Part shown: piece by piece, positions 1-4,265 of the stretch
Layout of the letters: each line of letters opens with the position of its first letter
Position numbering within the stretch: position 1 is the first letter of the stretch
NCBI GenBank assembly: GCA_022511055.1
Contig: JAFLSH010000180.1
Coordinates: 1-6,091, forward strand
Direction: 5' to 3'
Origin: Prevotella sp.
Lineage (GTDB): Bacteria > Bacteroidota > Bacteroidia > Bacteroidales > Bacteroidaceae
DNA: 6,091 bases
The notes under the pieces: generated by a model
Databases searched by the model: none
The model's input: only the letters and a program-made list of their open reading frames with translations
What the model was told of the DNA's origin: nothing
Made by a program: the position numbers and the translations under genes

Positions 1-49
1 ACCCTCAACACCCTCAGCACCCCGGTTGGGTGTCGTGGGTGTTGAGGGT
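1..49. repeat. Long GC-rich hairpin downstream of deoC, possible terminator or REP-like element
   Basis: Perfect 13-base inverted arms lie at 1-13 (ACCCTCAACACCC) and 37-49 (GGGTGTTGAGGGT). A second 5-base stem (CACCC 18-22, GGGTG 28-32) closes a 5-base loop inside them. The outer and inner stems are separated by short mismatched stretches. The element begins about 50 bases past the deoC stop codon, so it could end that operon's transcript. The bases that would show a U-tract lie outside the window. Equally, it may be one copy of a dispersed palindromic intergenic repeat. The inverted repeat is certain; its function is not. Confidence 0.7.
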
Positions 50-101
50 GCAGGGCATTCTGCCTGTTTAGCTACTATAGTGTTTTTTAGGGGATTTAGG
101 G

Positions 102-1004
102 TCAGAAAAACTTCACCTCTTCGCCAACCAGTTCTGAGAGCAGCATGTTGGCCAGGCGCGAAGTGCCCATGCGGAACCACTGGTTGGTGAGCCATTTCTC
201 GCCCAGCACCTCTTTCACAATCGTGTAGTAGATAAGTGCATCCATGACCGAATTGATGCCGCCAGCGGGCTTAAAACCAATCTGTACGCCCGTCTGTTGG
301 TAGTACTCTTTGATGGCCTGGCACATCACATAGGCCGCCTCGGGTGTGGCGGCAGGCTCCAGCTTGCCCGTTGAGGTCTTGATGTAGTTGGCGCCGGAAT
401 ACATGGCCAGCAGCGAGGCCGTCTTGATGTTCTTGGCGGTCTTCAGGCAGCCCGTCTCCAAGATGACCTTCAGTGGGTGGTCGCCGCATGCCTCCTTCAT
501 CTGCTGAATCTCATCGCAGACGGTCTCGTAGTCGCCTGCAAGGAACGCGCCCACCGGCTGCACCATGTCTATCTCTGTAGCGCCGTCTTTGATGGCCAGC
601 GCCGTCTCTACCGTCTTCACCTCAATCAGCGCCTGCGAGCTGGGGAAAGAGCCGCTGACACAGGCAATCTCAACGCCGTCGACCTCAAGTGTCTCGCTGA
701 CTATCCGGGCGAAGCGCGGATAGACGCAGATGGTAGCCACATGGGGTAGGGTGGGGTATTGCTCATCGAACTGGTTGACACGCTCGGTGAAGGCCAGCAC
801 GGACTCGTCAGAGTCGGTCGTCTTCAGCGTGGTCAGCTCCACGCTGCCCATCAGGAATTTCTTCACCTCGGGCGTGTCGTTCTTGTGTACTTTCTCGGCG
901 ATAATCTTCGTCACCGCTTCCCTCACTTTCTCGTCAGAGATGTCAAGGTTGTACCTGCTCAGGGCCTCGTCAATGCGGCCTTTTCCAATCGTTAGTTCTG
1001 GCAT
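102..1004 (-). CDS. deoC: Deoxyribose-phosphate aldolase (DERA, class I)
   Basis: This cytosolic aldolase cleaves 2-deoxy-D-ribose 5-phosphate into glyceraldehyde 3-phosphate and acetaldehyde, the last step of deoxynucleoside catabolism. The 300-residue protein is a TIM barrel with all the family hallmarks. The Schiff-base lysine is K209 in IKTSTGK (208-214). The second active-site lysine is K245 in GFKPAGG (243-249). The proton-relay aspartate is D146 in EIDMVQPVGA. FRMGTSRL (277-284) is in the place of the C-terminal phosphate-binding loop. It is longer than the roughly 260-residue E. coli enzyme, mainly through an N-terminal extension of some 40 residues, so it is a long-form DeoC. The ATG start gives MPELTIGKGR and lies 24 bases after the MazG-like gene, which places it last in the dtd operon. 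No deo-type regulator or nucleoside phosphorylase is adjacent. Function is assigned with high confidence. Confidence 0.96.
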   Translation of the reverse strand: MPELTIGKGRIDEALSRYNLDISDEKVREAVTKIIAEKVHKNDTPEVKKFLMGSVELTTLKTTDSDESVLAFTERVNQFDEQYPTLPHVATICVYPRFARIVSETLEVDGVEIACVSGSFPSSQALIEVKTVETALAIKDGATEIDMVQPVGAFLAGDYETVCDEIQQMKEACGDHPLKVILETGCLKTAKNIKTASLLAMYSGANYIKTSTGKLEPAATPEAAYVMCQAIKEYYQQTGVQIGFKPAGGINSVMDALIYYTIVKEVLGEKWLTNQWFRMGTSRLANMLLSELVGEEVKFF

Positions 1005-1028
1005 GTCTTATCTTCTGAAATAGTGTTT

Positions 1029-1376
1029 CTATGTTATGAGTTTCTTGTTCTGGGTGTGGCGGAGTGCATCGCGCCGGGTCTTCTTTTCAATGGATTTCAG
1101 CAGCTCTTCCGTCAGGTCTGTGCCCGTCTGGTTGGCCAGGCAGAGCAGCACCCACAGCACGTCGGCCATCTCTTCGCCCAGTGCCGCCCGGCCGTTGTCC
1201 TCGGCGCGCGGGTCAGTCGGTTTCCATGACTGCTCGCCGTATCTGCGGCTGATGATTCGCGCCAGCTCGCCCACCTCTTCGGTCAGCACCGCCATGTTGG
1301 TCAGTTCCGAGAAATAGCGCACACCGTATTGCTTAATCCAGCGGTCTACCGCCTCTTGTGCTTCCTTGATGGTCAT
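1029..1376 (-). CDS. MazG-like nucleotide pyrophosphohydrolase
   Basis: A 115-residue all-alpha NTP pyrophosphatase of the MazG superfamily. Such enzymes hydrolyse (d)NTPs, often non-canonical ones, to NMP and pyrophosphate with Mg2+, and so clean the nucleotide pool. The metal-binding signature is visible: E33-E34-x-x-E37 on one helix and E69-x-x-D72 (EEMAD) on the next. The 31 residues between them are slightly more than the classical 12-28. The extra length falls in a charged, proline-containing loop (about 44-66). A single domain of this size fits the small MazG-like/RS21-C6-like group rather than two-domain E. coli MazG, so I give no gene symbol. Its ATG overlaps the stop codon of the upstream membrane-protein gene by one base (TGATG), which indicates translational coupling. 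deoC follows after 24 bases. The exact substrate cannot be read from the sequence. Confidence 0.9.
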   Translation of the reverse strand: MTIKEAQEAVDRWIKQYGVRYFSELTNMAVLTEEVGELARIISRRYGEQSWKPTDPRAEDNGRAALGEEMADVLWVLLCLANQTGTDLTEELLKSIEKKTRRDALRHTQNKKLIT

Positions 1377-1624
1377 CAGCGCAGAAGCATTTGAGCCAGC
1401 AGAATGGCAATGGCTACAAGGAGAATCATAATGTTTTGCTTGTTCTGTCGCTCATAGTCGCTCCAATGGAAGGCCATGTACAAAAACGTGATGAGCCACA
1501 GCAGCATGCCCAGGCCGCAAAACCACCCACTGAAGCCCCTGAACGGTGTCAGCGAGAGCAGTATGCCGATGATTACCAGCACCATCCCTGAGATTTCGAT
1601 TTCCCTAAGATACTTTTCAATCAT
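1376..1624 (-). CDS. Small three-helix inner-membrane protein, unknown function
   Basis: I do not recognise this 82-residue protein. It has three strongly hydrophobic stretches long enough to span the membrane: about 12-28, 33-53 and 64-81. A short charged N-terminus (MIEKYLREIE) precedes them, and a polar loop (HWSDYERQNKQN, 53-64) separates the second and third. There is no cleavable signal peptide, cysteine motif or catalytic motif. It is real because it fits the operon exactly: it starts 4 bases after the dtd stop codon, and its TGA overlaps the ATG of the MazG-like gene by one base. GC content matches the neighbours. Its position between dtd and the pyrophosphohydrolase suggests co-expression, but a shared function is only an inference. 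Confidence 0.82.
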   Translation of the reverse strand: MIEKYLREIEISGMVLVIIGILLSLTPFRGFSGWFCGLGMLLWLITFLYMAFHWSDYERQNKQNIMILLVAIAILLAQMLLR

Positions 1625-1628
1625 TTTC

Positions 1629-2081
1629 TTATTCCTTGTTTTTAGTGTCCATGCAAATGGTAACGGGGCCGTCGTTGAGCAGTTCCACTTTCATGTCTGC
1701 CCCGAACTCGCCCGTGGCAACCGTGCTTTCCGTGGCCGCCTCGAGCTTTCTGCAAAACTCCTCGTACAGCGGCACGGAAATGTCGTGTGTGGCGGCTCTG
1801 AACCATGAAGGGCGGTTGCCTTTCTTGTAGCTTGCAAATAGCGTGAACTGGCTCACTACCAGGCACTTACCTCCAACATCCATGATACTGCGGTTCATCA
1901 CGCCCTCGTCATCGTTAAACACCCGCAGGGCAGCAATCTTCCTGACCAGCCAGTCCACATCTTCAGTCGTGTCTTCGCCGCATACGCCCAACAGGATAAG
2001 GAAACCCTGCCCAATGGCCGATTTCGTGCTGCCGTTAATGGTGACACTGGCGTGGCTGACTCGTTGTATGACTGCTCTCAT
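1629..2081 (-). CDS. dtd: D-aminoacyl-tRNA deacylase
   Basis: Hydrolyses the ester bond of D-aminoacyl-tRNAs (classically D-Tyr-tRNA), and in this family also glycine mischarged on tRNA-Ala, so that wrong residues do not reach the ribosome. It acts as a cytosolic homodimer. The 150 residues match the usual length. The N-terminus MRAVIQRVSHASVTI is characteristic. Both active-site signatures are present: SQFTL (77-81) and NDGPVT (136-141), which carries the cross-subunit Gly-cisPro pair G138-P139 that enforces chirality. KGNRPSWFRAA (87-97) and GEFGADMKV (124-132) are also typical. It is the first gene of the compact run to deoC. It is preceded by 165 AT-rich bases in which I find no convincing Bacteroidetes promoter, so it may have a non-canonical promoter or be read through from the cassette upstream. 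Confidence 0.96.
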   Translation of the reverse strand: MRAVIQRVSHASVTINGSTKSAIGQGFLILLGVCGEDTTEDVDWLVRKIAALRVFNDDEGVMNRSIMDVGGKCLVVSQFTLFASYKKGNRPSWFRAATHDISVPLYEEFCRKLEAATESTVATGEFGADMKVELLNDGPVTICMDTKNKE

Positions 2082-2172
2082 AATCTTATAAGAATGTGTT
2101 TATTCAAATAGTTACCGTATATTGGGGGGTGAAAACGATTTATATATTGATATTGGATGAAATTCTGTATAG

Positions 2173-2212
2173 TTGTCATGATGTAACATAATAATTATTA
2201 TAGTGTTGACAA
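2173..2212. repeat. Composite dyad-symmetric element in the dtd upstream region
   Basis: The gap between the DuOB-type gene and dtd (2082-2246) contains a perfect 14-base palindrome, ATAATAATTATTAT, at 2188-2201. It is flanked by an outer inverted pair, TTGTCA (2173-2178) and TGACAA (2207-2212). The outer arms are offset unequally from the core (9 and 5 bases). It lies about 92-131 bases upstream of the dtd start. It could be an operator for dtd, a weak AU-rich transcript hairpin ending the cassette, or chance in AT-rich DNA. The rest of the gap holds a run of six G (2124-2129) and no gene that I can support. Confidence 0.45.
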
Positions 2213-2246
2213 GTCATATGGCAATAATAATTTTCCGAATAATTTG

Positions 2247-2870
2247 CTAAATATACCATCCAGATAGTTGGAGGTAGCATCTATCCTCGCCACTGCCATC
2301 TCCGTTCCACCAGTTTGCAAGAGATAAACGAATTATAGTACCTGCAGGTATTATAGGAACAGGTTTTTGGAGTCCAACAAATTTGATACGAATATTGTCA
2401 TACATATAGTAAGGCTTTTCAAATTGGATGTTAAGGATTAAATTTTTATCAGCAATCCAAAATTGAGTGCTAAATGATGGAATATTTCCTCGGTTAATAA
2501 AGTTCCTTGTTCCTTGGAAGTTTAAATATCCTTCAAAAGTCTGCCGTATTGAGCCTTGTGTCAAGCGGTTACCTAATTGGTGAGAATTGGAATTGATAAA
2601 ATTTATAATACCATAGACACCAACATTATTTATTTTTCTGATAGGTGATGTTTGCTTATCTTCGGTGTGTGGGATAGGGCGAGCATTCCACGCTCTTTCA
2701 ACATTCATATACCATCTATCGCCAATTTCGTATGGTGCATCCTGTTTAAGGTTGCCACCATTTTCATTATGAATTCGAACCAATTCGCCACTATTTTCAT
2801 CAATACCGCCTACACAAATGCCATTACTCATTTGTGTTTTAGAAACAATCAAGACTGTGGTTATGGGCAT
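2247..2870 (-). CDS. Dual-OB (DuOB-type) domain protein, function unknown
   Basis: The 207-residue protein resembles the family annotated as dual OB domain-containing protein. This rests on remembered family features, not on a search. The visible hallmarks are an N-terminal strand with SKTQMSNGICVGG (10-22), an ENSGELVRIH strand (25-34), YEIGDRWYM (47-55), PHTED (67-71), and a C-terminal block with RLSLANWW (181-188) followed by RCYLQLSGWY (197-206). The mostly beta composition with many aromatic residues fits two tandem OB barrels, which in other proteins often bind nucleic acid or nucleotides. There is no signal peptide or membrane helix, so it is probably cytosolic. No catalytic motif is apparent. 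It starts one base after the stop codon of the second DUF488 gene, so the two are almost certainly translated together. It is strongly AT-rich: a hand-counted 60-base line (2401-2460) is 27% GC, against 53% in a line of uvrC. A role as nucleic-acid-binding partner of the DUF488 proteins is inference. Confidence 0.8.
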   Translation of the reverse strand: MPITTVLIVSKTQMSNGICVGGIDENSGELVRIHNENGGNLKQDAPYEIGDRWYMNVERAWNARPIPHTEDKQTSPIRKINNVGVYGIINFINSNSHQLGNRLTQGSIRQTFEGYLNFQGTRNFINRGNIPSFSTQFWIADKNLILNIQFEKPYYMYDNIRIKFVGLQKPVPIIPAGTIIRLSLANWWNGDGSGEDRCYLQLSGWYI

Positions 2871-2871
2871 A

Positions 2872-3360
2872 CTATAAATTTATTATTTTTGTGTTAAGTT
2901 TGTTTGCAAGTTCTTTTGCTACTAATGAACGGTGGCATGCTTCTGCGTGTTCTTCTACACAAAATAGAACAACATTTTCAACATGAAGTTTTAACAATTT
3001 ATTTGCTAATGCATCAAAATCAAAAGTGTCAAGAATTTGCTTGCGGTATTCACTAGCAAATATGGCTCCTAAAGATGTTCTTTGCTTTTTAGTTTCACCT
3101 TTCAGTTTGTCTGCATCTTTTTGCTTTTGCCGGATTTCTTTTGTAGGAGCAAGTTCTTTGATATATTCATACAAAATGTTTAATTCTTTAAGTTTGGTTT
3201 GCAAATAGTTGCTATTAACATATTTGTAAAGTGAGCCTCTAACCCCTCGACGTTGTCTTATATCAAGGAATAAGTCAATTTTGTAATCGATGAGTTTAGC
3301 AAAGTAACTATCTTCTGTGGAATTGTATACTCCAATCGTATATATTTTAATCATAAGCAT
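2872..3360 (-). CDS. DUF488 family protein, divergent (second of pair)
   Basis: A 162-residue DUF488 protein of unknown biochemical function. Family landmarks are YTIG (7-10), DIRQRRGVRG (33-42), LAPTKEIR (70-77), which resembles the LGPxKELR segment of one DUF488 subfamily, and the signature C134-V-E136-x5-C142-H143-R144. The histidine that normally follows TIG is replaced by V11. The DVRxxP loop is replaced by an arginine-rich version. A lysine-rich stretch (73-94) is likely an exposed loop. The protein is cytosolic, with no signal or membrane segments. The start gives MLMIKIYTIG; the second Met, two codons later, is an equally possible start. The gene lies 23 bases after the first DUF488 gene and one base before the DuOB-type gene, so all three form one operon. 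It is AT-rich like the rest of the cassette. Family assignment is firm; function is open. Confidence 0.88.
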   Translation of the reverse strand: MLMIKIYTIGVYNSTEDSYFAKLIDYKIDLFLDIRQRRGVRGSLYKYVNSNYLQTKLKELNILYEYIKELAPTKEIRQKQKDADKLKGETKKQRTSLGAIFASEYRKQILDTFDFDALANKLLKLHVENVVLFCVEEHAEACHRSLVAKELANKLNTKIINL

Positions 3361-3383
3361 TATAATGAGGCAAAACTGTTTTC

Positions 3384-3968
3384 TTAATCTATTGTATTCC
3401 TATATGATTTCTTTGATTTGAAATAAGGAGGTTCGCACATTCCAAATAAAGTTCCTTCAGGTTTCCATGCGTTTTTTGTCAGTTGTTGCATGATAGCTTC
3501 TTGCGATATTAATTTATTTATTCCTGTGATATGTGCCATTTTCAAATCAAAAGAAAAATATAATTCGCGACCTATTAGTTTGCTTCGATGACATTCAGCT
3601 GGATCAGATTCGCTACACATGATTGCAACGCGACAACTTTTTGAATTTGCGACCACCAATCGGTTTATTCCATTCTTAAATTCATTTTCTTCTGCCATTT
3701 TTTTGTAATCAAAAAATCCATTTTCATCATAGCATGCATAACTTTGTGGGCGACCACCAATTAAGTTCCCCATATAAGTATATTTGATGCATGCCGTGTT
3801 AAGCCAATTTTCAATGATTCCTTGGTTGAAATATGGTGCCCATTTTGAAAATGGGCTTGTCCGTACATCAACAAGAAATTGAATGTCAAAAGATTTTAGT
3901 TCTGAAATGAATTCTTCCAATGTCTTTTGACCATGACCTATTGAATATAGCGTAGAATCAACTAACAT
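3384..3968 (-). CDS. DUF488 family protein, canonical (first of pair)
   Basis: A 194-residue DUF488 protein with the complete family signature: SIGH (9-12), D34-V35-R36-x-x-P39, GNLIGGRP (67-74), which resembles the LGGRP-type subfamily, and MCSESDPAECHR (117-128) with C118, E120, C126, H127 and R128. The clustering of conserved Cys, Glu, His and Arg suggests an enzyme active site, but the reaction catalysed by DUF488 proteins is not established to my knowledge. A C-terminal extension past about residue 155 (WKPEGTLFGMCEPPYF and a basic tail) goes beyond the core. It is the first gene of the AT-rich cassette. A strong Bacteroidetes promoter ends about 25 bases before its ATG, which supports this start. 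The leader between promoter and ATG is A-rich with no Shine-Dalgarno sequence, as is usual in this phylum. It differs in sequence class from the DUF488 gene that follows, so it is not a recent duplicate. Confidence 0.9.
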   Translation of the reverse strand: MLVDSTLYSIGHGQKTLEEFISELKSFDIQFLVDVRTSPFSKWAPYFNQGIIENWLNTACIKYTYMGNLIGGRPQSYACYDENGFFDYKKMAEENEFKNGINRLVVANSKSCRVAIMCSESDPAECHRSKLIGRELYFSFDLKMAHITGINKLISQEAIMQQLTKNAWKPEGTLFGMCEPPYFKSKKSYRNTID

Positions 3969-4265
3969 ATAATTTTTTGTTCAATTTCATTTGCAAAGTT
4001 ACAATTTTTGGATGAAAAAGCAAAAAGTATCTATGTGTTTTTGTAAAGTTTTGCTATAATTTAACTTAAAAACGTTTTGAATGTGCCCATGCGCGATAGC
4101 CAAAAATAATAGTGTTCCGAAGATATTTTTAAATACAAGAGGGGAATGAAGAAAAAATATTGCTATGTTGTGTAAAGTAAATATGCCTTCGTATTGTTAC
4201 CATTTGTATCACTTTTAAAACGAAATGAAACCTTGATATAGGGTAAAACTATTCGTTGGTTTGGT
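3969..4265. other. AT-rich intergenic region between uvrC and the cassette
   Basis: This 297-base gap holds the cassette promoter (3994-4024) and a 10-base palindrome AAAACGTTTT (4069-4078) that is followed by a T on the minus strand. I see no GC-rich terminator hairpin after the uvrC stop codon. The longest minus-strand ATG frame I traced by eye encodes 24 residues (4129-4203), has no family resemblance and is not called. I see no tRNA or riboswitch. The region is as AT-rich as the cassette, so the foreign segment may begin near 4265. Confidence 0.6.
3994..4024 (-). promoter_or_regulatory. Bacteroidetes-type promoter for the DUF488/DuOB cassette
   Basis: On the minus strand a TTTG box (4024-4021) is followed by a 19-base spacer and TAACTTTG (4001-3994). 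This is a perfect match to the Bacteroidetes primary-sigma consensus TTTG-N19-21-TAnnTTTG. Transcription would begin near 3986-3988 and leave an A-rich leader of about 20 bases before the ATG at 3968. Nothing else in the gap matches this well. The site makes the cassette an independent transcription unit rather than a readthrough extension of uvrC. Confidence 0.82.

Noticed and set aside
271..489. Minus-strand 72-codon open frame inside deoC
   Set aside because: It is a shifted frame within the well-supported deoC gene. The product has no family features, and the real gene keeps all its catalytic motifs across this stretch.
1642..1866. Minus-strand 74-codon open frame inside dtd
   Set aside because: Out-of-frame shadow of dtd, whose own frame carries both active-site motifs here.
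2206..2228. Plus-strand TTGACA that looks like a sigma-70 -35 box
   Set aside because: No -10 box follows at a suitable distance, no plus-strand gene lies downstream, and the phylum uses a different consensus.
4069..4078. Palindrome AAAACGTTTT as a uvrC terminator
   Set aside because: It lacks a GC-rich stem and a long U-tract, and lies nearly 190 bases past the stop codon.
2111..4201. GTTACC present near both ends of the AT-rich segment (2111-2116 and 4196-4201), a possible target-site duplication
   Set aside because: Six bases in 2 kb of AT-rich DNA is easily chance. The flanking bases do not extend the match, and no terminal inverted repeats or transposase are present.
4129..4203. Minus-strand 24-codon ATG frame in the uvrC-cassette gap
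   Set aside because: Too short, with no hydrophobic or family pattern and no promoter match just upstream.
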